From Hydrogenoanaerobacterium saccharovorans (GTDB taxonomy: Bacteria; Bacillota; Clostridia; Oscillospirales; Ruminococcaceae), in assembly GCF_003814745.1 (NCBI RefSeq), contig NZ_RKRD01000001.1:1178001-1242000 (forward strand): DNA of 64,000 nucleotides, given 5' to 3'. The notes beneath the pieces were generated by a model. That model saw only the letters and a list, made by a program, of their open reading frames with translations, had not been told where the DNA came from and did not search any database. Each line of letters opens with the position of its first letter. The stretch's first letter is position 1. Positions 27,878 through 36,966 of this stretch are shown here, piece by piece. The position numbers and the translations under genes were made by a program.

Positions 27878-30070
27878 ATGAGCGACATAGACAAAAGCCA
27901 AGCGGTATTTGAAAGTTTACTTACTATCATAGAAAAATCTGGTAAGCAGTACGATGTAGATAGTATTGTACATGCTTATGAAACTGCAAAAGAAGCACAT
28001 ATGGGGCAGCGCAGGGTTTCGGGTGAACCCTATGTGATGCACCCTGTTCATGTTGCAGAAATACTTGTGCAGCTTGGTATGGACACCGACACGATTGTTG
28101 CAGCTTTACTGCATGATGTTGTAGAAGATACCACCACTACCCTTGACATGGTAGAAAAGCAATATGGCAAAGACGTTGCATTATTGGTAGACGGTGTTAC
28201 AAAGCTAGGAAAAATTCCGTTTTCATCGCGCGAGGAACAGCAGGCAGAGAACGTACGCAAAATGCTGCTTGCTATGGCAAAAGATGTGCGCGTTATCATC
28301 ATCAAGCTGGCGGACAGGCTGCATAACATGCGCACCATTTCTGTTATGCCGGACCAAAAACGCCGTGATAAATCGCTTGAAACTATGGAGGTTTATGCTC
28401 CGCTTGCGCACCGTTTAGGTATCCGTGGTGTAAAAGAAGAACTGGAAGACCTTGCATTAAAATACCTCGACCCTGTTGCGTATGAAGAAATTGAGCATAC
28501 ACTTGAGCTTAAAAAAGACGAGCGCAACCAGCTGATAGAACACATTAAAGCGCGTATCAACGAGCGCATTGTCATAGAAGAGGGTAAAAAAATTCACCTT
28601 GAAGGCAGGGTGAAAAGTGTTTACGGTATCTACCGCAAGGTGTACATGAACGGCAGAAGTATGGATGAAATCTACGACATCTATGCGGTGCGTGTCATTG
28701 TAGATACGGTTATTGAGTGCTACAACATTTTGGGTATCGTTCATGATATGTTCCGCCCTATTCCCAATCGCTTTAAAGACTACATTTCTACGCCCAAACC
28801 AAATATGTATCAATCGCTGCATACCACCGTCATCGATAAAGAAGGCATCCCTTTCGAAATACAAATTCGTACATGGGATATGCATTACACTGCTGAATAC
28901 GGTATTGCTGCTCACTGGAAGTACAAGGCGGGTATTTCGGGCAAGGATAAGCTGGAAGAACGCCTTGCGTGGGTTCGCCAACTGCTGGAGGTTCAACAGG
29001 AGTCGGAGGATGTGGAAGATATTGTTCGCTCTATTAAAACCGACCTTGCACCCGAAGAAGTATTCGTATTTACACCACGCGGCGACGTAATTTGTCTGCC
29101 CGCAGGTTCAACGGTTATCGACTTTGCTTATGCTATCCATACCGCGGTGGGCAACCGTATGGTTGGTGCCAAGGTAGACGGGCGTATGGTCAGCATTGAT
29201 TATCAAGTAAAAACGGGCAATATCGTTGAGGTCATTACCTCCAAAAGCCCAACGCAAGGCCCAAGCCGTGACTGGCTTAAAATTATAAAAACCAGTGAGG
29301 CACGCAATAAGATACGCTCTTGGTTTAAAAAAGAACGCCGCGAAGAGAATATTGCCGAGGGTAAAACCGAACTCGAGCGAGAGTTTAAGCGCAATTATAT
29401 CAATTTGCCGGATGCCGAGATGAAAGAATTTATCAGTTCTATAGCGAAGCGGCAGCACTTCCCAAGCAATGAGGAGTTTTTAGCTGCAATTGGCTACGGG
29501 GGCATTTCGCTTTCGCGTATTATGCCGCGTATTAAAGATGATTTTCAGCGAATTTACCGCTCATCAGACACTGAAGTAAAGCCGCCCATCAAACCCAAGA
29601 AAGATAAAAAAGGGCAGAGCGGGGTAATTGTAGAGGGATTAGACAGCTGCCTTGTTAAATTTGCTCGCTGTTGTAACCCGCTGCCGGGCGATGACATCAT
29701 CGGTTTTGTAACGCGCGGCTTCGGCGTATCTATCCATAAACGGGATTGTACCAACGTGCTTATGTCTATGCAGGATGAAACTCAGCGTGACCGCTGGGTG
29801 CGTACACATTGGGCAGATTCCGTTAAAGAGACATATAAATCTACCATTGAAATTTTTGCTACCGACCGCCAAGGAATGATTGCCGATATTAGTATTGCGC
29901 TTGCGAATATGCACATTCAAATGCATTCGCTCAATGCACGCGAGGCAAAAGATAAGCATGTTGTTATTCAAATTACGCTAGGTGCTTCGGGTGTCGATCA
30001 GCTTAGCAATATAATTGGTACCTTCAGCAAAATACCGGGTGTTATCTCGGTAGAACGTGCTACACAGTAA
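27878..30070 (+). CDS. relA: bifunctional (p)ppGpp synthetase/hydrolase
   Basis: A long Rel protein (730 residues) that makes and degrades (p)ppGpp in the stringent response. Domains: HD hydrolase (~1-200, with H79-D80-V-V-E-D-T), synthetase (~220-380, with D-I-Y-A-V-R-V and Y-Q-S-L-H-T-T-V), TGS (~390-450, with V-F-V-F-T-P-R-G), a zinc-finger/CC region with F-A-R-C-C-N-P-L-P-G-D, and a C-terminal ACT domain (~655-730). The intact H-D motif suggests hydrolase activity. ATG follows AAGGAGG. dtd follows after 41 bases, as in many Firmicutes. Confidence 0.97.
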   Translation: MSDIDKSQAVFESLLTIIEKSGKQYDVDSIVHAYETAKEAHMGQRRVSGEPYVMHPVHVAEILVQLGMDTDTIVAALLHDVVEDTTTTLDMVEKQYGKDVALLVDGVTKLGKIPFSSREEQQAENVRKMLLAMAKDVRVIIIKLADRLHNMRTISVMPDQKRRDKSLETMEVYAPLAHRLGIRGVKEELEDLALKYLDPVAYEEIEHTLELKKDERNQLIEHIKARINERIVIEEGKKIHLEGRVKSVYGIYRKVYMNGRSMDEIYDIYAVRVIVDTVIECYNILGIVHDMFRPIPNRFKDYISTPKPNMYQSLHTTVIDKEGIPFEIQIRTWDMHYTAEYGIAAHWKYKAGISGKDKLEERLAWVRQLLEVQQESEDVEDIVRSIKTDLAPEEVFVFTPRGDVICLPAGSTVIDFAYAIHTAVGNRMVGAKVDGRMVSIDYQVKTGNIVEVITSKSPTQGPSRDWLKIIKTSEARNKIRSWFKKERREENIAEGKTELEREFKRNYINLPDAEMKEFISSIAKRQHFPSNEEFLAAIGYGGISLSRIMPRIKDDFQRIYRSSDTEVKPPIKPKKDKKGQSGVIVEGLDSCLVKFARCCNPLPGDDIIGFVTRGFGVSIHKRDCTNVLMSMQDETQRDRWVRTHWADSVKETYKSTIEIFATDRQGMIADISIALANMHIQMHSLNAREAKDKHVVIQITLGASGVDQLSNIIGTFSKIPGVISVERATQ

Positions 30071-30111
30071 GCACTGTTATTACAAACGAATAATCAGACA
30101 GGAGAATTATT

Positions 30112-30573
30112 ATGAAAGCGGTATTGCAGCGTGTGACACATTCAAGCGTTACAATAGAACACGAAGTTGTTGGTGAAATTGGGCAGGGCGTTATGGTGCT
30201 GCTTGGCGTTACAGACGGTGATACCGAAAGAGAATGTGACTATTTGGCTGAAAAAGCAATAAATTTGCGTATTTTTGAAGACGACGAAGGTAAAATGAAC
30301 CGCAGTCTGCTCGATATTAGCGGTGAAATGCTTATCGTTTCACAATTTACACTGTGTGCAGATTGCAAAAAAGGCAGGCGCCCGTCCTTTATCTCTGCGG
30401 CACGCCCCGAAAAGGCAATTCCGTTATATGAGCGTTTTATTCAGAGAATAAATTCACATGGCATCAAAACAGCAACAGGAAGATTTGGTGCCGACATGAA
30501 AGTTTCGATTAAAAACGACGGTCCGGTTACCATTATCTTAGATACCGACGACATCATGACAGCAGCGGAATGA
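30112..30573 (+). CDS. dtd: D-aminoacyl-tRNA deacylase
   Basis: Dtd (153 residues) removes D-amino acids (and Gly mischarged on tRNA-Ala) from tRNA. It has the family start M-K-A-V-L-Q-R-V, the S-Q-F-T-L active-site motif (~79-83) and the N-D-G-P-V-T version of the N-x-G-P motif near the C-terminus that forms the chirality filter across the dimer. It follows relA, a very common order. Confidence 0.97.
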   Translation: MKAVLQRVTHSSVTIEHEVVGEIGQGVMVLLGVTDGDTERECDYLAEKAINLRIFEDDEGKMNRSLLDISGEMLIVSQFTLCADCKKGRRPSFISAARPEKAIPLYERFIQRINSHGIKTATGRFGADMKVSIKNDGPVTIILDTDDIMTAAE

Positions 30574-30615
30574 AATTGATTTTCGCTGTAATTCATTAAA
30601 GAAGGAGTGAATGGT

Positions 30616-31263
30616 ATGAAAATCGAATCTCTTGTACTCGGCGAGCTTGAAACAAACTGTTACATCGTATCAAGCGATATTGGCAGTTGTGCAATCATTG
30701 ACCCTGCAGCCGAAGCAGAAACCATTATAAAGTTTATCGAGAATCGGCGTTATACACCCGAATACATTCTGGTTACCCATCCGCATCACGATCATATCGG
30801 GGCGGTGAAACAGCTGCAACTGCATTACGGTGCAAAAGTGGTTATCAGCAGCATCGATTACAAAATCATTCTCGACCCTATGCCGATGTATGGCAAACGC
30901 TATATCTGGAAGGTGATGGATAAGCTGTTTACTGCCGACCAATTGGTGGAAGACGGTGACGTAATTACTATGGATGAGCTTACTTTTAAAGTTATCCTCA
31001 CCCCTGGCCATACTGCGGGCGGTGTTTGCTATCTTTGCGCAAATCATTTGTTTTCGGGCGATACGCTGTTTGCAGGGGCGGTTGGCCGCTGTGATTTATA
31101 CAGTGGTGACTTTAACGAAATTTTACGCTCTGTTGACCGCCTTGCGGATCTGCCCGGTGATTACGATATTTACCCGGGGCATGGTGATGCAACCACAATG
31201 GAAAATGAGCGCAAACACAATGAATATATAGGAATGCTGAAAAGTAATGAAGATTTTTATTGA
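30616..31263 (+). CDS. metallo-beta-lactamase-fold hydrolase (glyoxalase II-like)
   Basis: A 215-residue MBL-fold enzyme with the zinc motif H55-x-H57-x-D59-H60, then G-H-T-A-G-G-V (~135), S-G-D-T-L-F-A-G and P-G-H-G. This is the short hydroxyacylglutathione hydrolase-like group common after dtd in Clostridia; the natural thioester substrate is unknown. ATG 30616 is 8 bases from GGAG; the GTG at 30607 overlaps that site and is rejected. It overlaps hemZ by 17 bases. Confidence 0.9.
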   Translation: MKIESLVLGELETNCYIVSSDIGSCAIIDPAAEAETIIKFIENRRYTPEYILVTHPHHDHIGAVKQLQLHYGAKVVISSIDYKIILDPMPMYGKRYIWKVMDKLFTADQLVEDGDVITMDELTFKVILTPGHTAGGVCYLCANHLFSGDTLFAGAVGRCDLYSGDFNEILRSVDRLADLPGDYDIYPGHGDATTMENERKHNEYIGMLKSNEDFY

Positions 31264-32737
31264 TGGCCACGATTACCAATATGAGATGGAATCTCTTGTA
31301 AGGATGTTTTTTCACGGCAAAAGCCTACCGGTTCAACAGGGTGTACCCGATGTAGAGAACGATTATATTTATACCAAAGCAATTAGGCATGCAAACTCTA
31401 CAGAGTTGATGGTAACGGTAAAGTTAGGCGGAGAACTAAAAAACGCAAACGATACTGTACAAAATGATTTGCAAGAATACAATGCTGAGTGCGAGCGGGT
31501 ATTTGCTGTGATGCTTTACCGTATTCTCACTCCCATGACCGGGATACAGTTAAAATGGGGTGTGCTTACCGGTATTCGCCCTGTAAAATTTGTACACCGT
31601 TTTCATGAGCAAGGTTTAAGTGACGAAGAGATACGACGTATTCTTACAGAAAAGTACTTGGTGTCACAGCAGAAAATAAACTTGATGATGGAAACTGCAA
31701 GGCGGGAGGCGCAGGTGCTTAGGCTTTCAAAGCCCAACTCCTACAGCCTGTATATTTCGATACCGTTTTGCCCTACGCGCTGCCTCTATTGTTCATTTGT
31801 GTCGCATTCCATCGAAAAAACAAAAAAGCTGATGCCTGAATATGTGGAGCTGCTCATTCGTGAAATTGAGTATACGGCAGAGGTGCTTCGCAGCATAGAT
31901 GGTTTGCAGTTGGAAACCATCTATTTTGGCGGGGGAACACCCACATCGCTTACCGCTGAACAGCTGCGGCAGGTGATGGACGCTGTGAATAGATGTTTTG
32001 ATTGTTCGTCGGTACGCGAATACACTGTAGAAGCAGGCCGCCCCGATACCATAACCGAAGAAAAACTGTGCGTGCTCAAAGAATACGGCGCAACCCGCAT
32101 CAGTATCAACCCGCAAACAATGAACGACAGCGTACTGAATGCCATTGGCAGAAAGCATACTACACAACAAACGATAGATGCATTTTGGCTGGCGCGTAAA
32201 ACGGGGCACACGAATATTAATATGGATTTGATTGCAGGCCTGCCTACCGATACGGTAGAGAGCTTTCGTTCCACACTGGATGAGGTAATTAAACTAAACC
32301 CCGAAAACATTACCTTACACACGCTTTCGGTCAAACGTGCGGCTACCCTTGCAGATGAAGCGGAAGAGGTGTATCGTGCACAAAGCGCTACAGTAACTCA
32401 GATGCTCGAATATGCATCTCAAAGCTTTCATGCGGCGGCATATCACCCTTATTACCTGTACCGCCAAAAAAATACGGTAGATAACATGGAGAATGTGGGC
32501 TACTGCAAAGAGGGTTGCGAGGGGCTTTATAATGTTTATATTATGGATGAAACGCATTCTATTGTAGCACTTGGCGCAGGCGCTGTGTCGAAGCTGAAAG
32601 AGCCGAATGGCGAGCTTATCAACCGCGTCTTTAACTATAAGTACCCTTACGAATACATCAGCCGATTTGATGAAATTTTGGCACGTAAAAACAAAATAGC
32701 AGAGTTTTATGCAACCCATCCGTTCGAATGTAAATAA
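31247..32737 (+). CDS. hemZ: radical SAM coproporphyrinogen dehydrogenase HemZ-like
   Basis: A 496-residue HemN-family radical SAM enzyme. An N-terminal ~165-residue domain precedes the radical SAM core with Cys175-x3-Cys179-x2-Cys182, then Y-F-G-G-G-T-P-T and the C-terminal HemN domain. The long N-terminal region identifies the HemZ branch rather than HemW. HemZ is annotated as oxygen-independent coproporphyrinogen III dehydrogenase, but its role in clostridia that make little haem is uncertain. Its start lies inside the MBL gene, overlapping 17 bases. Confidence 0.9.
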   Translation: MKIFIDGHDYQYEMESLVRMFFHGKSLPVQQGVPDVENDYIYTKAIRHANSTELMVTVKLGGELKNANDTVQNDLQEYNAECERVFAVMLYRILTPMTGIQLKWGVLTGIRPVKFVHRFHEQGLSDEEIRRILTEKYLVSQQKINLMMETARREAQVLRLSKPNSYSLYISIPFCPTRCLYCSFVSHSIEKTKKLMPEYVELLIREIEYTAEVLRSIDGLQLETIYFGGGTPTSLTAEQLRQVMDAVNRCFDCSSVREYTVEAGRPDTITEEKLCVLKEYGATRISINPQTMNDSVLNAIGRKHTTQQTIDAFWLARKTGHTNINMDLIAGLPTDTVESFRSTLDEVIKLNPENITLHTLSVKRAATLADEAEEVYRAQSATVTQMLEYASQSFHAAAYHPYYLYRQKNTVDNMENVGYCKEGCEGLYNVYIMDETHSIVALGAGAVSKLKEPNGELINRVFNYKYPYEYISRFDEILARKNKIAEFYATHPFECK

Positions 32738-32761
32738 TTCGATAAATCTATTCGATATCTA

Positions 32762-32790
32762 TTGCAAGACCGGTTGTGCTAGCATATAAT
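32762..32790 (+). promoter_or_regulatory. sigma-A promoter of the zinc-ribbon gene
   Basis: TTGCAA (32762-32767), 17 bases, TATAAT (32785-32790). Confidence 0.75.
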
Positions 32791-32832
32791 AATGGCAACA
32801 TCAAATAAAAAATCTGATAGGAGGACATCAGT

Positions 32833-33273
32833 ATGGATACATTTGACGAATTCCTCGGTAAAGCAAAAAATCTTGTTGACATCGCAGGGAAAAAAACAGG
32901 AGAAGCAGTGGAACTTGCACGCTTAAAAATGAATCGTATACAAATCAACAGCGACATTCAAAAAACTTACGAGAAACTGGGCGCATTTGTATATAAATTT
33001 CATAAGTCAGGCGAAACTAACGATGAACTGATTGATATTTGTGTTGGCGAAATCGACGGTTTGCTCGCGCAGCTTGATGTGATATCCAACAAAATTAATG
33101 ACATCAAAAGCAGTGTAAAATGCCCTCAATGCGGCACTCTAAACGATCAAGGGGCAATATATTGCGCCAAATGCGGTGCGAAAATGAGTGTTGAGACCGT
33201 TGCTGAACCCGAATATGCAGACGCACCGTCAGAAGAACCCACATCAGAAGAACCATTCACACCAGAAGAATAA
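32833..33273 (+). CDS. helical zinc-ribbon protein
   Basis: A 146-residue soluble protein: an N-terminal amphipathic/coiled region (~1-92), a zinc ribbon with Cys97-x2-Cys100 and Cys111-x2-Cys114, and an acidic tail of S-E-E-P repeats. It matches a common clostridial 'zinc ribbon domain-containing protein' type with no known function. It has its own promoter, AGGAGG site and terminator, so it is a single-gene unit. Confidence 0.85.
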   Translation: MDTFDEFLGKAKNLVDIAGKKTGEAVELARLKMNRIQINSDIQKTYEKLGAFVYKFHKSGETNDELIDICVGEIDGLLAQLDVISNKINDIKSSVKCPQCGTLNDQGAIYCAKCGAKMSVETVAEPEYADAPSEEPTSEEPFTPEE

Positions 33274-33289
33274 TACATACAAAATTGAG

Positions 33290-33319
33290 AAAAAGGGCAC
33301 AGTATTAGTGCCCTTTTTT
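33290..33319 (+). terminator. terminator after the zinc-ribbon gene
   Basis: AAAAAGGGCAC-agtatta-GTGCCCTTTTTT, an 11-bp stem with T run. Confidence 0.95.
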
Positions 33320-33386
33320 CATATCCTTATGAAAACTGGAAATCATAAACATAAGGCGTTCTTCATAACATAAAAGGAATGACAAT

Positions 33387-35150
33387 ATGACGAAAAAGGG
33401 GAGTGCCCGCGTGCCAGCCAGAAATAAACAAACCTTTTTACAGGGCGCTATTATCTTATTGGTCGCTACCGTTTTGGTAAAAGTAATCGGTGTGCTGTTT
33501 AAGATGCCGCTTACCAATATCATTGGGGCAACCGGCATGGGGTATTTTAACATTGCTTACGGGTTGTTTAACACTTTGTATGCGCTTTCTGTCGCAGGGC
33601 TTCCTGTAGCAGTTGCAAAAATGGTTGCAGAAAATGCGGCTGCGCGCCGTTTTCGCGATGTGCGAAGAATCCATCATCTATCCACCTTGGCATTTCTTGT
33701 CACCGGCACTGTTGGCACACTGATTATGTTTTTCGGCGCGAAACCATACGTTACGTTCAATAAAAACGAAGAGGCTCTTTATGCGGTTGCTGTCATGGCA
33801 CCCGCCATTCTGTTCGTGTGCCTTACATCTTCATTCCGCGGGTACTACGAGGGTTTGCGCAATATGTACCCTACCGCTGTTTCACAAGTGGTTGAGGCTT
33901 TGGGCAAGCTTGTTTTCGGTATGTTGTTTGCTACCTATATGATGGATAAAGGTATGACAGAATATGAACAGCTTGGTACCGTTTTTGGCAAAGTGTGTGC
34001 AAGCCCAGAGCATGCCCGACTGGATGTACTGCCTTATGCTGCAGCAGGTGCAATTGCGGGTATTGCGGTAAGCACTGTGTTGGGCACATTGTACCTGTGG
34101 CTGCGCCACCACGTTAGGGGTGACGGTATTACCCAAAGTGAACTGAAAAACTCGCCTATGCCGGCAGGCAGGCGAAAACTGATGCGTTCACTGGTGCGCA
34201 TAGCCGTTCCGGTATGCCTTGGCTCACTGGTGCTCAACATCACCACAATTATAGATATCAGCTCGATTACAAACCGGTTGTCTACTGCGCTTGCCAAAGA
34301 TTCTGCAACCATACTTGGTATGTACAGCGGTGCCATCCCTTTTGCAATGGAGATTTCGGGTGTGCCTAACTTCCTCTACGGTACCTACACTATGGCGGTT
34401 ACCATATTCAATCTTGTTCCTGCAATCACAACAACGTTTGGTGTCAGTGCTTTGCCGGTTATTGCAAGCGCTTGGGCTACCCACAACCGCAGCGAACTTA
34501 CCCGCGGCATTGAGTCCGTTTTGCGTATAACCTCATTGGTTGCATTCCCGGCAGGCTGCGGACTGTTTGCACTGGCACAGCCTATCCTACTGCTTCTCTA
34601 TCCAAGCGAAGCGGCAGCGGTGCAAATTGCTGCCCCTATGCTGCGTACACTTGGGGTTGCAGTGATGTTTGTATCGCTGGCAACACCGGTGAACAGTATG
34701 CTTCAGGCAATAGGGAGAGTGAATGTTCCGGTAAAGCTGATGCTGGTCGGTGGTGCTCTTAAGCTTACCACCAACTATATCTTTATTGCAGACCCAAGCA
34801 TCAATATACAGGTGGCGCCTTACGGCACGCTGATTTGCTATGCCTTTATTCTGTTTTTTTCGGTTCCCATTCTATGCCGCAGTGCAGAAACTACTATCAG
34901 CTTGGTGCAAACCTTTTTTAAACCATTTATGGCTGCTGTTCTGTGTGGATTCTGCGCATGGGCAACCTATGGGCTGTGCTCAAAAGTTATCAGTCAAGAG
35001 CTATCAACCCTTATTGCAATCACGATTTCGGGTGTTTTTTATGTTGTTTGCCTGTTTTTGCTGCGTGCGATTGTGAAAGATGATATTTTAATGCTTCCGG
35101 GCGGCGAAAAAATCGCAAAAACACTTGAAAAAAAAGGATTGATAAGGTAA
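33387..35150 (+). CDS. SpoVB/YabM-like polysaccharide flippase (MATE/MOP superfamily)
   Basis: A 587-residue protein with about 14 hydrophobic segments, of the SpoVB/MurJ-related lipid-linked oligosaccharide exporter group. The first segment has V-K-V-I-G-V-L-F-K-M-P-L, typical of SpoVB-like proteins. Such proteins flip lipid-linked precursors such as cortex or cell-wall units. Its place before mazG-hup-rqcP-yabP-yabQ matches Bacillus yabM, so YabM-like is the best label; a direct SpoVB role in cortex synthesis is possible. AAGGAA precedes the ATG. Confidence 0.9.
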   Translation: MTKKGSARVPARNKQTFLQGAIILLVATVLVKVIGVLFKMPLTNIIGATGMGYFNIAYGLFNTLYALSVAGLPVAVAKMVAENAAARRFRDVRRIHHLSTLAFLVTGTVGTLIMFFGAKPYVTFNKNEEALYAVAVMAPAILFVCLTSSFRGYYEGLRNMYPTAVSQVVEALGKLVFGMLFATYMMDKGMTEYEQLGTVFGKVCASPEHARLDVLPYAAAGAIAGIAVSTVLGTLYLWLRHHVRGDGITQSELKNSPMPAGRRKLMRSLVRIAVPVCLGSLVLNITTIIDISSITNRLSTALAKDSATILGMYSGAIPFAMEISGVPNFLYGTYTMAVTIFNLVPAITTTFGVSALPVIASAWATHNRSELTRGIESVLRITSLVAFPAGCGLFALAQPILLLLYPSEAAAVQIAAPMLRTLGVAVMFVSLATPVNSMLQAIGRVNVPVKLMLVGGALKLTTNYIFIADPSINIQVAPYGTLICYAFILFFSVPILCRSAETTISLVQTFFKPFMAAVLCGFCAWATYGLCSKVISQELSTLIAITISGVFYVVCLFLLRAIVKDDILMLPGGEKIAKTLEKKGLIR

Positions 35151-35186
35151 TATAAGAGAAGTCCCTTTTTGAGAAAGAGAATTTAG

Positions 35187-36002
35187 GTGAATAAATTGGC
35201 AATTGATTTTACAACAAAAGACCGCTACAATATGCAGGATTTAATACGCATCATGCGGATTTTACGGTCTGATGAGGGGTGCCCGTGGGACAGAGAGCAG
35301 ACACATCAATCCATCCGCAAAAATCTGATTGAAGAAACCTATGAGGTTTGCGAGGCAATCGATACGGAGGATGCAGAACTTCTCAAAGAAGAACTAGGCG
35401 ATGTGTTGCTGCAGGTTGTTTTTCACACTCAAATGGAACAAGAACAGGGGACTTTTGATTTTGATGATGTCTGTACCGGTATTTGCCAAAAGCTAATACT
35501 GCGTCACCCGCATATCTTTTCTGATGTAGAGGTAAACAATTCTGCCGATGTTTTACGAAATTGGGATGCGATTAAGAAAAAAGAAAAAGGTCAGGAGAGT
35601 TTTACTCAAACTTTACAGGGCGTTTCTAAAGCGCTGCCCGCTTTAATGCGCAGCACAAAAGTGCAGCAGCGCGCGGCTCGCGCAGGCTTTGATTATCCCG
35701 ATGCAGCGTGGGCGATGAAAGATTTGCGCAGTGAAGTAGAAGAATTGAGCGAGGCAATAACGGAACACGACAAAGCACATTGTACCGAAGAACTTGGTGA
35801 TTTGCTGTTTTCGGCGGTGAATGTTGCGCGGTTTATTGGCACAGATGCCGAGGAAAGTTTGTCGCTTGCCTGCGAAAAGTTTATTTCACGCTTTGAAAAA
35901 GTAGAAGCACTTGCAAATGAACAAGGTGTAGATATGAAAACATCATCTATTAATGAACTGGACAAGCTTTGGAAAAAAGCTAAAAAGTTAGCAACAGATT
36001 AA
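35187..36002 (+). CDS. mazG: nucleoside triphosphate pyrophosphohydrolase MazG
   Basis: MazG (271 residues) hydrolyses NTPs to NMP and PPi, a house-cleaning activity. It shows two MazG-type repeats: L-R-S-D-E-G-C-P-W-D-R-E-Q-T-H with E-E-x-Y-E and E-E-L-G-D-V-L-L (~20-100), and E-V-E-E-L-S-E-A with E-E-L-G-D-L-L-F-S (~180-220), the Glu/Asp residues binding metal. Bacillus YabN at this locus has an extra N-terminal methylase domain that is absent here. GTG 35187 is given; TTG 35196, 5 bases after AGGTGA, is an equally good start. Confidence 0.95.
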   Translation: MNKLAIDFTTKDRYNMQDLIRIMRILRSDEGCPWDREQTHQSIRKNLIEETYEVCEAIDTEDAELLKEELGDVLLQVVFHTQMEQEQGTFDFDDVCTGICQKLILRHPHIFSDVEVNNSADVLRNWDAIKKKEKGQESFTQTLQGVSKALPALMRSTKVQQRAARAGFDYPDAAWAMKDLRSEVEELSEAITEHDKAHCTEELGDLLFSAVNVARFIGTDAEESLSLACEKFISRFEKVEALANEQGVDMKTSSINELDKLWKKAKKLATD

Positions 36003-36050
36003 TTTACCAAGTCTGTTTCAATAATTCTTAAAATAACGGAGGCTATTAAA

Positions 36051-36326
36051 ATGACAAAGACAGATCTGATTAGCATGGTTGCTCAGAAAGCAGATTTAAC
36101 AAAAAAAGACAGCGAGAAAGCGGTAACAGCAGTTATCGACACAATTACAGAAGCACTCGTAAACGGTGATAAGGTTCAGCTTGTTGGCTTTGGTACTTTT
36201 GAAGTAAAAGTTCGCGGTGAGAGAATGGGTATTAACCCCAGAACAAAAGAGAAGATGAAGATTTCTGCATCCAAACTGCCTTCCTTCAAAGCAGGCAAAG
36301 CTCTGAAAGATTCTGTTGCCAAATAG
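36051..36326 (+). CDS. hup: HU-family DNA-binding protein
   Basis: HU (91 residues) is a nucleoid protein that bends DNA as a dimer. M-T-K-T-D-L-I-S-M-V, the beta-arm G-F-G-T-F-E-V-K-x-R, and R-x-G-x-N-P-R-T are all present, as is the C-terminal F-K-A-G-K-A-L-K. It is followed by its own terminator, so it ends one transcript in the yab block. Confidence 0.97.
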   Translation: MTKTDLISMVAQKADLTKKDSEKAVTAVIDTITEALVNGDKVQLVGFGTFEVKVRGERMGINPRTKEKMKISASKLPSFKAGKALKDSVAK

Positions 36327-36351
36327 TATCAGCACAATTTGAATAGCTTTT

Positions 36352-36386
36352 AAATGGGAGTGCGTTGCAGCATTCCCATTTTTTTG
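36352..36386 (+). terminator. terminator after hup
   Basis: AAATGGGA, an inner TGC-gtt-GCA stem, and TCCCATTTTTTT. Confidence 0.85.
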
Positions 36387-36432
36387 ATATAATGGAATTA
36401 TAATACGGTTTGAACGTTTGATTTGCAAAAAA

Positions 36433-36618
36433 ATGCCACTTTTTATTGCTATATTTACGATAGACGACGAGTTAATAAAAGAAATAGAAACCGGCATTAC
36501 AATTATTACATTCCACAATAACTGAGTGTTTGTTCCCGATATGGAGCTTGACGGCAAAGGAAACGTAACCATTAGAAATTTCGATGAGGTGCTTGGCACC
36601 GTACATTATTTATCATAA
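36433..36618 (+). pseudogene. possible remnant ORF interrupted by one in-frame UGA
   Basis: From ATG 36433 a frame runs 30 codons to TGA (36523-36525), continues 30 more codons in phase and ends at TAA 36618, just before the rqcP ribosome binding site. The two halves have protein-like composition (T-I-D-D-E-L-I-K-E-I-E; D-M-E-L-D-G-K-G-N-V-T-I; N-F-D-E-V-L-G-T-V-H). There is no clear ribosome binding site before the ATG. TATAAT-like boxes at 36388-36393 and 36399-36404 precede it. The 305-base gap otherwise holds only the hup terminator. A decayed gene or chance are both possible. Confidence 0.3.
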
Positions 36619-36631
36619 AGGAGATTTATTT

Positions 36632-36874
36632 ATGCGTCTGGACAAATATCTTAAAATTACACGTCTAATCAAACGCCGCACTATTGCAAACGAGGCGTGC
36701 GATGCGGGCAGAATTTCGGTGAACGGTAAGGTACAGCGTGCTTCATACGATGTAAAAGAGAATGATATCATCGAAATTAATCTTGGCACAAAGCCTCTCA
36801 AGGTAAAGGTGCTCAAGGTAAGCGAATATGCTACAAAAGAGAACGCATCCACAAATTATATCGTAGTGGAATAG
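36632..36874 (+). CDS. rqcP: S4-domain RNA-binding protein RqcP (YabO)
   Basis: An 80-residue S4-domain protein (M-R-L-D-K-Y-L-K-I-T-R-L-I-K-R-R-T, G-R-I-S-V-N-G-K), the Hsp15/YabO group. In Bacillus RqcP binds stalled 50S-peptidyl-tRNA and drives C-terminal alanine tailing with RqcH in ribosome quality control. ATG 36632 follows AAAGGAG; the frame open from 36584 overlaps the preceding remnant. It sits in the same position as yabO in Bacillus, upstream of yabP. Confidence 0.94.
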   Translation: MRLDKYLKITRLIKRRTIANEACDAGRISVNGKVQRASYDVKENDIIEINLGTKPLKVKVLKVSEYATKENASTNYIVVE

Positions 36875-36966
36875 CGCTTTAGCCGCTCTTTGGCTTGTCA
36901 TAATTCTGCCTGTGTTGGCATACGCTGTATGGATAAAGTGAAACGATCATACAGGGGGAATAAAAC

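Noticed and set aside
36523..36525. Reading the TGA in the remnant ORF as selenocysteine
   Set aside because: No bacterial SECIS with the usual distance and loop is visible, no sel genes are in the window, and the ORF matches no known selenoprotein.
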